The position numbers were made by a program, and so were the translations under genes. A DNA stretch of 64,000 nt from Candidatus Bathyarchaeota archaeon A05DMB-3. GTDB lineage: Archaea > Thermoproteota > Bathyarchaeia > Bathyarchaeales > Bathycorpusculaceae. Position 1 is the stretch's first letter. The number at the start of each line of letters is the position of its first letter. Positions 42,816-50,999 of the stretch are shown here, piece after piece. Location: assembly GCA_019685555.1 (NCBI GenBank), contig JABFQN010000001.1:124001-188000 (forward strand), read 5' to 3'. Below the pieces are notes generated by a model that saw only the letters and a list, made by a program, of their open reading frames with translations, was not told the DNA's origin and searched no databases.

Positions 42816-43080
42816 TTTGCCCGTCTCCCGCCAAGCCTAACGTATGCTATGCCATAAGCCTTATTTTTACCTTGCCAAAAGTCAATTTTGTTGTTGGCGG
42901 ACTGCAAAATTGATAGCCTCTCTATAGTTTTTGGTAGCGTTTGGAAAATGGCGTTGTTTTCAGCTTTATTTTCTCTAGCCCCCTCCCCTTCTAGAGTTTT
43001 CGCCACTGGCTGAAGTCAAATTTCAAGCTGGAAAACTGATAAATTGGATACCCTCTCTAGATTTTCCAGTTTTAAGCGCG
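42816..43080. repeat. 265-bp intergenic region with repeated CTCTCTAG elements
   Basis: No ORF is supported here. AAATTG(G)ATAnCCTCTCTA occurs as a direct repeat at 42907-42924 and 43041-43059. A looser third copy around 42970-43000 has two CTAG cores, TCTCTAGCCCC and TTCTAGAGTTTT. An inverted repeat CTGGAAAA/TTTTCCAG (43028-43035 and 43062-43069) flanks the last copy. The region separates the VOC gene (stop at 43081) from DUF763 (start 42815), both leftward. It could hold the DUF763 promoter and a regulator site, or be a decayed element. Confidence 0.4.
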
Positions 43081-43455
43081 CTATTCGCTCTTTTTGCCAT
43101 ATTGGTAGAGTCCAAAAGCGTTTCCATCGGGGTCTGCTATTGTTGCCATGAAGTTTTCTCCTTCCCTTGTCTTTGGAGCGACGATTTTCCCTCCAAACTT
43201 GACGGCTTTTTCAAGGGTTTCGTCAATATTGTCCACCAAGATGTAGACGAGAACGCCTGTAGGCTTTTCTTTTGGCATTCGCCACATTCCGCCACCGGGC
43301 TTTTCGCCTGTGTCAATAAGCCAGTATGCCCAGTCCCTGTTTTCGTTGCTGCTGATTTTCCAGTCGAAGAGACTTCCGTAGAAGTTTTTGGCTTTTTCTA
43401 GGTCTCTAACCCTTATCTCAACCCAATTAAACCTATTAACCAAACAATCCCTCAA
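43081..43455 (-). CDS. VOC/glyoxalase-fold protein
   Basis: This 124-residue vicinal-oxygen-chelate protein shows FNWVEIRVRDLEKAKNFYGS, DWKISSNENRDWAYWLIDTG, VLVYILVDNIDETLEKAVKF and a final MATIADPDGNAFGLYQ. It is a single-domain form that probably dimerises. It resembles CFP-30-type uncharacterised VOC proteins more than true glyoxalase I, because the canonical glyoxalase metal residues are not all apparent. Substrate is unknown. Confidence 0.85.
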   Translation of the reverse strand: MRDCLVNRFNWVEIRVRDLEKAKNFYGSLFDWKISSNENRDWAYWLIDTGEKPGGGMWRMPKEKPTGVLVYILVDNIDETLEKAVKFGGKIVAPKTREGENFMATIADPDGNAFGLYQYGKKSE

Positions 43456-43502
43456 TGTCTAATTGAATCGTGGTTCTAAAATGCTTTTGCCTCTTTCGTC
43501 TT

Positions 43503-43988
43503 TTATGCAAACCTTTTTATTAGGCGTCCCTCTCGGTCTATTTCGCCTCTGCGGATTCGCGTTGTGGATATGGGCGCATGGTTTTCCGACGGAACCATGT
43601 CTATGACTATTATGTTTAAAGGTTCAAGCCCCCGTTTCTCCCGCTCTTCGTTTATTTTTTTGGCTGTGGGTTCTGTTTCTCTGCTTACTATTAAGGCTTG
43701 GAGGCATCCTCTTTGAAGCGTAACGCCGTAAGCATCGTTTAACGGGATGATTTTGGCTCTTTCAAGCAAGCCGTATCTTTGAAGAAAAACCTTCAGCTCC
43801 GCCAGTCTTTCCCTGTAAGAGGCGGTCACATGCGGCTTTCCCATTTTTGCGACAAACTCATCTGCGCACAAGCCTATTAAAACTTGTTCGCCAACTTCAA
43901 AAGCCTTCAAAAGCAGCGCTTTATGTCCCTTGTGGAGTTCGTCGAAAGTTCCGCCAACAGCTACAACCTTAAACCTTTTACCTGCCAA
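43503..43988 (-). CDS. coaD: Phosphopantetheine adenylyltransferase, archaeal type
   Basis: This 161-residue archaeal PPAT makes dephospho-CoA from ATP and 4'-phosphopantetheine. The nucleotidyltransferase motif is VAVGGTFDELHKGHKALLL (T/HxGH-type), followed by FEVGEQVLIGLCADEFVAKM and the C-terminal ISTTRIRRGEIDREG. It belongs to the COG1019 type, distinct from bacterial CoaD. It follows the pantoate kinase gene with 2 bases between them, placing two steps of CoA synthesis in one operon. Confidence 0.92.
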   Translation of the reverse strand: MAGKRFKVVAVGGTFDELHKGHKALLLKAFEVGEQVLIGLCADEFVAKMGKPHVTASYRERLAELKVFLQRYGLLERAKIIPLNDAYGVTLQRGCLQALIVSRETEPTAKKINEEREKRGLEPLNIIVIDMVPSENHAPISTTRIRRGEIDREGRLIKRFA

Positions 43989-43990
43989 TT

Positions 43991-44929
43991 TTATCCCAGC
44001 AGTCTTGCTCCTTGAAGGTCAACCTTCGCCATGAGAACCCTCTCTTCTGGAAGAATTCGCTTAAAAGCTTGAGCCACTTTCTCAGCATTTTCCAATGTTG
44101 TTAATGCGTGGACCGCCTCGCCAACCATGTTCTGAGCAGCGCCTATTGCTCCAGCATCGTCGGCAACCTTAAACAGTTGGCGAACCCGCTTTGTTGCGAA
44201 CCCAGTTTTTTCGGCAAATTCGCGGCAGCAAGCCAAAAAATTCGCAGGCGAAGGTTCTGCGAGAATTTTCTCAAGAGTTTGCCTACCCCACTTGTTGACC
44301 GCTGAACGCTTTTCAGGCGAAGACAAAACAGTTTTTGTCGGTATTGAGCCAAAAACTCCGGCAACAATAGCATAATCCCTGGTTATGGGGATGCGGTCAA
44401 TTATGGCTGTTCCAGGGGCGCCGGGCTCCAATGTGAGCAGGCAGCCTCCGCCTATCGTTAGCGGTGCAACAGTGCCCAAGCCAGTTTTACACTTCACCTC
44501 TGCAATGTGGGCGATTTTGCCAAGCTGATTGTAGGTTAAGTTTAAGCCCAAAGTCTTCGACAACGCTAAAGCTGTGGTTAATGCTCCAGCAGCGCTTGAG
44601 CCGAAACCAGCGCCTATAGGAACCTCAACCCAATGCTCGACATCAACATGGTATTTTTCGCTGGTTTTCTCGAGAAGCATATGCACAACAGTTCGCGTGG
44701 TTTCAGCTTCGGGAGCATTCCGCCCGTTAATGTAAATGTTTATGGTGTTTTCTTCAGCTTCTGAAAGGTTAACCTCTGTTGTTACGCCCTTCTGGATTCC
44801 GAAGCCTCCGCCTCTGGCGCCAACCTTTATAAGGTCTGTTATTGGTTTTCCGTCTGGCAGTGTGTCGCATATTTCGAAGAAGCTTGAAATTCCAGCGGGG
44901 CTGAAGGCTTTTGCGCTTTTCAAATTCAA
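43991..44929 (-). CDS. pok: Pantoate kinase
   Basis: This GHMP-family kinase phosphorylates pantoate to 4-phosphopantoate in the archaeal CoA route. Motifs are AFSPAGISSFFEICD, VGARGGGFGIQKGV, the ATP loop VEVPIGAGFGSSAAGALTTA and GTVAPLTIGGGCLLTLEPGA. The chosen start is TTG at 44929, overlapping the ECF gene stop as TTGA and giving 312 residues. An in-frame ATG at 44977 would add 16 residues and overlap by 52 bases. Same-strand neighbours are the PPAT gene downstream and an ECF S-component upstream. Confidence 0.88.
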   Translation of the reverse strand: MNLKSAKAFSPAGISSFFEICDTLPDGKPITDLIKVGARGGGFGIQKGVTTEVNLSEAEENTINIYINGRNAPEAETTRTVVHMLLEKTSEKYHVDVEHWVEVPIGAGFGSSAAGALTTALALSKTLGLNLTYNQLGKIAHIAEVKCKTGLGTVAPLTIGGGCLLTLEPGAPGTAIIDRIPITRDYAIVAGVFGSIPTKTVLSSPEKRSAVNKWGRQTLEKILAEPSPANFLACCREFAEKTGFATKRVRQLFKVADDAGAIGAAQNMVGEAVHALTTLENAEKVAQAFKRILPEERVLMAKVDLQGARLLG

Positions 44930-45669
44930 TCGCTCTTTTTCTCTGTTTGGGTCAACGATGGGAAGGCTTTGCGGCATGCCTTAATAATTGGCGGTCCAAG
45001 AGTTACGAGGAAGGGAATTTCTGTTGCAAAGGTCCAAACGAGCCATAAGAAACTGGCGTAAAAAGGCGCATTCCGTTCCCATCCAAGCGCCAGTGGAAGG
45101 GGAAACGCTTGGCTGTAAGCCCATAAACCGAACCCTATCCAGGCGCTGCCCACAGCAAGCCCTATCACCGAGGCAAATTGGTAGCTTTTCCATTCTGGCA
45201 TAACGTATCCAACGATAATGGCGATTGCATAGCAGCCGACGAATACTCCTAAAAACAGAAGCCCAACGTCAAGGCTTAATATGGCTCCATTAATTAAATA
45301 GGCAATCATTAGAACTATTACGCCGCAAGCGCCTAAACCAGCGGCAACATGTTTCCATTCAACATTTCTCTGACCAATATAGCCCAAGAGGAAGAACCCT
45401 AGAAAGTTCGATGGCACACCTACTGTGAGGCTTAAGAGGGCAATGCCATGTCCCGGATGAATCATGTCTGCGAAGAAAATTCCTATGGCTGCGCCTATCC
45501 CGCCAACCCATGGACCGAAAAGAACTGCAAAGACAGCTGGAACAATGACTGAAGGCCAGAATCGGACAACCCCAACTACTGGACTTACGATTCCTAGGTT
45601 CGTTAGGTAACCGACAATCGTGTATAGGGCTGCGCAAACCCCCATCATTGCAACATTTAAAGTTTTCAT
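44926..45669 (-). CDS. ECF transporter S-component-like protein, candidate pantothenate or precursor uptake
   Basis: The 247-residue integral membrane protein has about six helices. It shows the S-component-like N-terminus MMGVCAALYTIVGYLTNLG, PSVIVPAVFAVLFGPWVGGI, GIGAAIGIFFADMIHPGHGI and a conserved LSLTVGVPSNFLGFFLLGYI. S-components bind vitamins and dock on a shared ATPase module, which is not in this window. Its coupling to pantoate kinase and PPAT suggests pantoate, pantothenate or a related precursor. An energy-coupling partner elsewhere in the genome is required. Other substrates are possible. Confidence 0.68.
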   Translation of the reverse strand: MKTLNVAMMGVCAALYTIVGYLTNLGIVSPVVGVVRFWPSVIVPAVFAVLFGPWVGGIGAAIGIFFADMIHPGHGIALLSLTVGVPSNFLGFFLLGYIGQRNVEWKHVAAGLGACGVIVLMIAYLINGAILSLDVGLLFLGVFVGCYAIAIIVGYVMPEWKSYQFASVIGLAVGSAWIGFGLWAYSQAFPLPLALGWERNAPFYASFLWLVWTFATEIPFLVTLGPPIIKACRKAFPSLTQTEKKSD

Positions 45670-45750
45670 TTATCTCGCTTCTCCCACTCTAAAGTTTAAG
45701 TCTCAAGTCTCGTTGACTTTGCCTTTTCTAGATAAAAGTTTCCTATGGAT

Positions 45751-45770
45751 TGTTTAAACTTGTTTAAACT
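45751..45770. repeat. Two tandem 10-bp copies of TGTTTAAACT
   Basis: TGTTTAAACT occurs twice without spacing. Each unit contains the 8-bp palindrome GTTTAAAC, so the two sites lie on the same face of the helix. The position is 80 bases upstream of the ECF gene start and about 115 bases upstream of the first pilin gene, within their divergent region. It may be an operator for either gene or a pair of TATA-like boxes. Confidence 0.45.
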
Positions 45771-45808
45771 TTGGTTTTTTTGGGGGTTTTTGTTGAACTG
45801 TTGTACGG

Positions 45809-45834
45809 TTATGTGTAGCTTTGTTCTACGCACA
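45809..45834. promoter_or_regulatory. 26-bp palindromic element upstream of the first pilin gene
   Basis: TTATGTGTAGCTTTGTTCTACGCACA contains an interrupted palindrome TGTGTAG-N7-CTACGCA (45812-45832, one mismatch between arms). A TATA box ATTTAAAC follows 12 bases after the palindrome (45844-45851), and the ATG is at 45885. A nearly identical element lies at 46477-46502 in front of the next gene. The placement just upstream of the TATA box suits an activator site. Confidence 0.55.
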
Positions 45835-45884
45835 AACTATCATATTTAAACAAGGCGGATTTTTGTGCACGGAGCGAAAATAAA

Positions 45885-46403
45885 ATGAAACTGTTAAAGA
45901 ATAGGAAAGCGTTAAGCACAGTGGTAACAACGTTGATTATTCTAGTGGTTTCAGTGTTGCTGGCAACCGTTGTAACGTTCTACGCCATAAACGTGACAAC
46001 CACACGCGTACAAGAAGAAAGCCTACAAATAACGAACTTGCACGTATGGTGCAACCAAAGCGGAATAACCAGAGCAGCCTTTGTGATAACTAACACAGGA
46101 GGACGTGATGCAGTTATAGACAAAATAACAGTAAGAGGCGTTGCGGTTTCGGAGGTATGGTATAAGGTCGCTACTGCGATGGAAGACCCAGCCTATGCTA
46201 GTAACTCAAGCGAGTTGACTGGTTACGATGAACTCGCATCTGGCGAATCTTTAGTGTTGCCTTCTGGACAACGCATGGTCATCTACCTCTTTGGCTTAAC
46301 CCACATATCAACAAGCGACATTGGTGTACCCATCAGCGTTGTAGCTTTCACCGCTAACGCTCAATACTATAAGGAAACGAACGTTGAAGCCTACCTAGAG
46401 TAA
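45885..46403 (+). CDS. Pilin-like protein with class III signal peptide
   Basis: The 172-residue secreted filament subunit has the class III prepilin signal: basic KLLKNRKA, cleavage expected before LSTVV, then a hydrophobic helix (VVTTLIILVVSVLLATVVTF). The C-terminal head is beta-rich with three N-x-S/T sites (INVTT, CNQSG, SNSSE). It is first of the pilus-like operon and has its own promoter and T-rich 3' end, so it may be the major subunit made in excess. It could be called archaellin-like, but archaellum genes are absent here. Confidence 0.82.
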   Translation: MKLLKNRKALSTVVTTLIILVVSVLLATVVTFYAINVTTTRVQEESLQITNLHVWCNQSGITRAAFVITNTGGRDAVIDKITVRGVAVSEVWYKVATAMEDPAYASNSSELTGYDELASGESLVLPSGQRMVIYLFGLTHISTSDIGVPISVVAFTANAQYYKETNVEAYLE

Positions 46404-46407
46404 ACAC

Positions 46408-46432
46408 CCTCTTTTTCTTTTTTATTTTTTAT
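46408..46432 (+). terminator. T-rich transcription terminator after the first pilin gene
   Basis: CCCTCTTTTTCTTTTTTATTTTTT just after the stop at 46403 is a long T tract of the kind that ends archaeal transcripts. It separates the first pilin gene from the second promoter and would raise the pilin-to-machinery ratio. Confidence 0.6.
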
Positions 46433-46476
46433 AAAGTCTAATTGGAATTAGAATTTCTGATATTGAGTCCGTATTC

Positions 46477-46502
46477 TTATGTGTAGTTTTGTTCTACACA
46501 CA
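46477..46502. promoter_or_regulatory. Second copy of the 26-bp palindromic element
   Basis: TTATGTGTAGTTTTGTTCTACACACA matches the element at 45809-45834 at 24 of 26 positions. Its palindrome is perfect (TGTGTAG/CTACACA at 46480-46486 and 46494-46500). A TATA-like CTTATAAC at 46512-46519 follows after 12 bases, the same spacing as in the first copy. The start codon of the next gene is at 46576. Both promoters of the pilus locus should therefore respond to one regulator. Confidence 0.58.
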
Positions 46503-46575
46503 CTTTCTTATCTTATAACAGCCTTCAAAGGTTTTCATTGGCTAGCCGTCTGCAAGAGAGGAGACTGTTAAAAGA

Positions 46576-47403
46576 TTGCTGACAAAAACTTTAAGGAAGC
46601 TTGCAAGTTCAAGGAAGGCTTTGGCTATACCAGTCACTTACCTTATACTTTTTGCGTCGCTTATAGCCATAATTTCTGTCACTTACGGCTTTGCCATCAC
46701 AAAGATAAGCGCAAAAGGCGCCTTGCTAAAGGCTTCTGTTGCACGGCAGAACATGCAAGCTTTAGACGATGCAGCGCGTTCGGTGGCATGGAGCTTCGCA
46801 GCTTCAAAAACCATTTACATGGAAGACTGCGGTGGAATCTTCAAAACACAGCCAAACGCCAAAAGCCTCATCATAAACCTGACAGACGAAGAAACGTTTT
46901 CGCATGTAGTGTTCAACAGTTCTGTTGGGAAAGCCTTCTACGAGCTTGAGGCTTCAATGGAAAGCCAAGAAGGCACATTCGTTAGGGGAAATAGCCAAAC
47001 CATCATAAATCAAAGCGCTTACACTATGACACAGTTATACTTTGCAAGGGGCGACAGCGCCCAGCAACTAGTTTTATGCTATCGCCCTATGGCGACTGTT
47101 TTAGCCGCTGGCACAAGCAACGGCAAACCCCTAAACCTCATTCGCATATACATTATAAGCCTAAGCCCTTCAGACATGCTGACCATTAGCGGAAGCTTCC
47201 ACCTTAAAGTTTCAGCTTTAAACATTACATCAACAGTTCAGCTTTTCGAATTTAACAGTTCAGTCTCCTCCTTGGCTTTGAAGGCAGTCTCCGAAAATGC
47301 CCAGAGCACTGTTTGGCTTCCAATAGAAAGCACAACAGAAGGTGCCGTTGTAAGCCTAGAAACCCTTGTCTGCAACATAAAAATCCAAAGGGTGAACCCC
47401 TAA
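46576..47403 (+). CDS. Prepilin-like protein of the pilus operon
   Basis: The 275-residue protein has a class III signal (SSRKA, cleavage expected before LAIPVTYL) followed by a hydrophobic helix (YLILFASLIAIISVTYGFAI). A large extracellular head carries several N-x-S/T sites (INLTD, FNSSV, INQSA, LNITS). The start is TTG at 46576 downstream of GAGAGGAGAC. The head is larger than in the first pilin, so it may be a minor or tip subunit. Its stop abuts the next gene. Confidence 0.78.
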   Translation: MLTKTLRKLASSRKALAIPVTYLILFASLIAIISVTYGFAITKISAKGALLKASVARQNMQALDDAARSVAWSFAASKTIYMEDCGGIFKTQPNAKSLIINLTDEETFSHVVFNSSVGKAFYELEASMESQEGTFVRGNSQTIINQSAYTMTQLYFARGDSAQQLVLCYRPMATVLAAGTSNGKPLNLIRIYIISLSPSDMLTISGSFHLKVSALNITSTVQLFEFNSSVSSLALKAVSENAQSTVWLPIESTTEGAVVSLETLVCNIKIQRVNP

Positions 47404-47865
47404 ATGCCAACCATAACGCCAAGCTACCTTTACACGTTTTTCGCCGTAATAGCCGTAACCAGCATCCTACTAGTCTCCTTCATAGGCTACGCCAACGCCA
47501 TACGCTTTTCATCGGAAACGCGGAAACTGAAAAACCTCATAGATTATGTTGCAGCGAAAACAACAGAACTCGTAACGCTGGCATCAGCAACGAACGCTTC
47601 AGCAGAAGCTTTTCTTCAAGCGCCAACAGCCATAGGAGACAAGTTGTATTGGCTTAGATTAAGAAACGATTCGGTAAAGGCTTGGCTGGAAGGCGGCTTA
47701 GGAAACACGCCAACAGAGGCAATGGGACTGCGCGTCTACCTTCCAAGCAAAGCCTTAGCTTCGGGCTATTATGTTAGCGGCTACGGCGCAATTCGCATTG
47801 CATGTTCCGTAAATGCGGATGTTATCCAAATCCAGCTTTCAAGCTCAAGCCCGAATGGAGGCTAA
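47404..47865 (+). CDS. Pilus-operon protein with N-terminal membrane helix
   Basis: The 153-residue protein has an N-terminal hydrophobic helix (YLYTFFAVIAVTSILLVSFI) right after a short uncharged start (MPTITPS) and a small extracellular domain. No clear class III cleavage site is seen, so it may be a membrane-anchored component like archaellum FlaF/FlaG or a pseudopilin. It begins directly after the previous stop. Confidence 0.7.
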   Translation: MPTITPSYLYTFFAVIAVTSILLVSFIGYANAIRFSSETRKLKNLIDYVAAKTTELVTLASATNASAEAFLQAPTAIGDKLYWLRLRNDSVKAWLEGGLGNTPTEAMGLRVYLPSKALASGYYVSGYGAIRIACSVNADVIQIQLSSSSPNGG

Positions 47866-47869
47866 AGAA

Positions 47870-49471
47870 TTGAAGTTCGCCTTAAAGCTTAAGAAAAGTG
47901 AAGCCGCACAAGCGGAATTCAAAGATTTAATGAGGGAAGAAGCCGAATTAGCAGGTTTACTGGAAGTTCAGAAGTGGAGTGTCCCCGAAGGCTTTTTAGA
48001 GGTGGAGTATTACCCCCTAAAGCCTCCTTTCTCATACGCGGCAGTAATTCAAAACGAAGAAACACTAGAGTACCTATACGTTCTAGACGAGCTTCCCCTA
48101 GCAAAGGAAGAGCGGGAAGGCTATTTTAGGCTTAGAAACATCTTAGAGTTTGAACTTCAAGCCCCAGAAGGCGAAGAAACCCTAGCAGAATCCTTTAGGC
48201 GGCAAATGCCAGCCATCCTCGCAAGGCACAAAAAAGTTCTGGAAGGCATATCGCCCGTCGGAGTGCGAAAAATCCTCTATTACCTTGAAAGAGACATTGT
48301 GGGCTATGGCAAAATAGATCCGTTAATGTATGACGATTATGTTGAAGACGTTGGATGCAGCGGCGTCAACAAGCCAGTCTACCTGTGGCACCGCAAATAC
48401 GAGAACATCAAAACCAACATTGTTTTCAGAGACGAACAAGAGCTTGAAGACTTTGTCATGCGCATGGTCCACAAGTCTGGAAAACACGTGAGCATAGCCT
48501 TCCCAATAGTGGACGTGACACTGCCCGAAAAACATCGGTTGGCGGTTTCTTTCGGAAAGGAGACAACCCCCTATGGCACGGCTTTCACCATCCGCAAGTT
48601 CCGCAAAGACCCCTTCACAATAATTGACCTAATAGAAAATGAAACCATAAGCGAAAGCATAGCCGCCTACTTGTGGCTTTTAATGGAAAACAAAATGTCA
48701 GTCATGATTATAGGGGCAACAGGTGCTGGAAAAACCACAGCCCTAAACGCCATTGCATGCCTCATAAAACCCAACTATAAAATCATCTCTGTGGAAGAAG
48801 TTGCCGAAATAAATCTACCGCACGAAAACTGGACATCCACCATTGCACGGTCCGGCTTCGGAACGGAAAGCGAAGGCGAAATAACCCTATACGACCTCAT
48901 CAAATCCGCTGTCCGCCACCGCCCAGACCTAATAATTGTAGGCGAAGTCCGCGGAGAAGAAGCCTACGTGCTTTTCCAAGCACTGGCAACAGGACACGGA
49001 GGCTTATGCACCTTACACGCTGAAGATGTGGACACAGCCATGAAAAGGCTGACACAGCCGCCCATGAATATTCCCACATCCATAATTCCACTAATGAACT
49101 GTGTAATCACAGTTAAACACGTTAGAACCCCTGTTTTCCTCGAATCCGGAAGAAGGCTTTCAAGCAGAAAGTTTGTAAACGTTACAGAAATAAAGGATTA
49201 TAACAGTTACCAGGAAGTTTTCAATTGGAACCCGTCTACAGACATGTTTAAGGAAAACCTTTCTGAAAGCCACCTTCTAAGGAAAATGGCTTCAAGCCTT
49301 GACATACCAGTTGAAAGGCTTATAGACGAATTGGAATATCGTAAAAGGGTTTTAGCCCACATGGTGGAACACGGCATCCGCGACTATAGAAGCGTAAACA
49401 AGGTGTTAAGCAAATACTACAACAACCCAGAGCTTTTCCAGAGGGAGTTCCTCGAAAAAGGTGGATGGTGA
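47870..49471 (+). CDS. Type II/IV secretion system ATPase (pilus assembly, TadA/ArlI-like)
   Basis: This hexameric cytoplasmic ATPase drives filament assembly. It is 533 residues from TTG 47870, which follows GGAGG by 8 bases and lies after the previous stop; ATG 47855, overlapping the previous gene, is an alternative. The N-terminal regulatory region contains RHKKVLEGISPVGVRKILYY. The ATPase core has Walker A MIIGATGAGKTTALNAI at about 282, Walker B LIIVGEVRGEEAY at about 355 and the His box TGHGGLCTLHAEDV. It assembles the pilins of this operon through the membrane platform encoded next. Confidence 0.92.
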   Translation: MKFALKLKKSEAAQAEFKDLMREEAELAGLLEVQKWSVPEGFLEVEYYPLKPPFSYAAVIQNEETLEYLYVLDELPLAKEEREGYFRLRNILEFELQAPEGEETLAESFRRQMPAILARHKKVLEGISPVGVRKILYYLERDIVGYGKIDPLMYDDYVEDVGCSGVNKPVYLWHRKYENIKTNIVFRDEQELEDFVMRMVHKSGKHVSIAFPIVDVTLPEKHRLAVSFGKETTPYGTAFTIRKFRKDPFTIIDLIENETISESIAAYLWLLMENKMSVMIIGATGAGKTTALNAIACLIKPNYKIISVEEVAEINLPHENWTSTIARSGFGTESEGEITLYDLIKSAVRHRPDLIIVGEVRGEEAYVLFQALATGHGGLCTLHAEDVDTAMKRLTQPPMNIPTSIIPLMNCVITVKHVRTPVFLESGRRLSSRKFVNVTEIKDYNSYQEVFNWNPSTDMFKENLSESHLLRKMASSLDIPVERLIDELEYRKRVLAHMVEHGIRDYRSVNKVLSKYYNNPELFQREFLEKGGW

Positions 49472-50979
49472 AAAATTTGCAAGTGCCATTCAAAGGACCT
49501 AAAATTTTCGGTAAAATGTTAAACCGCCTTTTTGAAGAGGATACCAGCGAAATAAACCGTGAGCTTCCCTTTGCCGCGTTGCTTTTCACTATATTGGCGG
49601 CCAGTGAGGTGGCTTTATACGAAAGCTGGAGAAAACTCTGCAGCATAGACCACTTGCCAATGTTTCAGAAAGAGGCTAAAGAAGTTGTCAGACAAGTAGA
49701 GGTTTTAGGCTACGACCCTTTAACGGTCATGCAGAAAAGAGCTGAAAAAACAAAGTCGAAAAGCTACCGTGAATTTCTAATGGGCTACGTTTCAGCAGTT
49801 AGAAGCGGTGGAAACATTGTAAACTATCTTAAAAGCAAGTTGCGTTCAATCTTTGAGATTCAAAGCGCCGCCGCCATCCGCTCCATTGAAAGGCTTGGAA
49901 CCCTTGTAGAAGCCTATGCGGTTATGCTAATTGTAACCCTATGCTCCTACATCCTCTTCATAGTGTTCTCAGCAACATCGATATTTGAACCCATGAAAGC
50001 CACTGGAACACCAGGTATATCCACTCCCGTTGTCTGCCTCCTCATATTCCTCTTAACACCGCTTATATCGGTTGTCTTCATGGTTGTCGCCCACCTAGAG
50101 AGGAAAAGCAACCTTGTAGGCCTTAAAAGACCATATCAAGTGGCTCTTATAGCTGGAGTCGCTGCATGCTGTCTCCTAGCCCTGATATTCATGGCTCCTC
50201 AACTTCAATATTTGACAAGCCCGCAAATTTTACCGCTTGTGGTGACAGCTTGTCTTCTAACAATTTCGATACCAGCGGCAGGAGTCTACATAGACATCGC
50301 CAGAGTAAATAATGCCGCTGAAAACGCCATACCAAGCTTCTTAAGGGATGTGACGGAAGCAAGAAAAACAGGACTTTCACCAGAGAAGAGCATAGTTCAC
50401 GCTGCGAAACGTCCAGGCTATGGAAAATTCGCCGAAGTATTGGCTCTGATTAGAAGCCAGATGGAATGGGGAGTTCCACTTCGAAAAATTTTCGGAAGCA
50501 TCAAAAGGAAAATCCAAACGTGGCCGGTTCTCGTCAACTTCCTCATACTTGTCGAGACAATAAAAATGGGCGGAGGCTCTAGCGTAGCCCTAGAAATTTT
50601 GACGGAATACAGCGAAAAACAGAAAGACGTGGAAACCAACAAGAAGTCTCTTTTGAGGCCCTACGTGATTTTAGCTTTCATATGGAGCGTCCTCATAGCC
50701 TTGACAACCACGATGGTGGCTTTGACTGTTTACACGTTAACGCAGCTGTCGCTTCCAGGATCGGCGCCAATGCCTCTTGTTGTGATGCAAGAGCAGATGA
50801 ACCTCTTTTCGCTTGGCATATTGTTGCAGTGTTGGCTTTCAGGCTTTTTCGTGGGAAAGGTTAACGAGGGCACCTTCGCAGCTGGCTTCAAATATTCAGC
50901 TATGCTTGTTCTAACGGCACATGTTTCTCTTGCGCTTTCCCAGAGCTTGCTGAGCAGCATGTTCGGGCTTGTGTCATAA
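49465..50979 (+). CDS. Pilus assembly membrane platform protein (TadC/ArlJ-like)
   Basis: The 504-residue integral membrane protein has two T2SSF-type domains. The first cytoplasmic helical domain (INRELPFAALLFTILAASEV, LMGYVSAVRSGGNIVNYLKS) is followed by membrane helices. The second (FLRDVTEARKTGLSPEKSIV, NFLILVETIKMGGGSSVALE) is followed by more helices. This is the usual partner of the ATPase immediately upstream, with a 7-base overlap of the frames. It has an archaeal rather than bacterial layout. Confidence 0.9.
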   Translation: MVKNLQVPFKGPKIFGKMLNRLFEEDTSEINRELPFAALLFTILAASEVALYESWRKLCSIDHLPMFQKEAKEVVRQVEVLGYDPLTVMQKRAEKTKSKSYREFLMGYVSAVRSGGNIVNYLKSKLRSIFEIQSAAAIRSIERLGTLVEAYAVMLIVTLCSYILFIVFSATSIFEPMKATGTPGISTPVVCLLIFLLTPLISVVFMVVAHLERKSNLVGLKRPYQVALIAGVAACCLLALIFMAPQLQYLTSPQILPLVVTACLLTISIPAAGVYIDIARVNNAAENAIPSFLRDVTEARKTGLSPEKSIVHAAKRPGYGKFAEVLALIRSQMEWGVPLRKIFGSIKRKIQTWPVLVNFLILVETIKMGGGSSVALEILTEYSEKQKDVETNKKSLLRPYVILAFIWSVLIALTTTMVALTVYTLTQLSLPGSAPMPLVVMQEQMNLFSLGILLQCWLSGFFVGKVNEGTFAAGFKYSAMLVLTAHVSLALSQSLLSSMFGLVS

Positions 50980-50999
50980 GCATTTGAAGGTGAAGCGTT

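Noticed and set aside
42625-43006. Two minus-strand ORFs of 69 and 83 residues over the DUF763 start and intergenic repeats
   Set aside because: Lack of family similarity, poor start context and overlap with DUF763 or repeat sequence.
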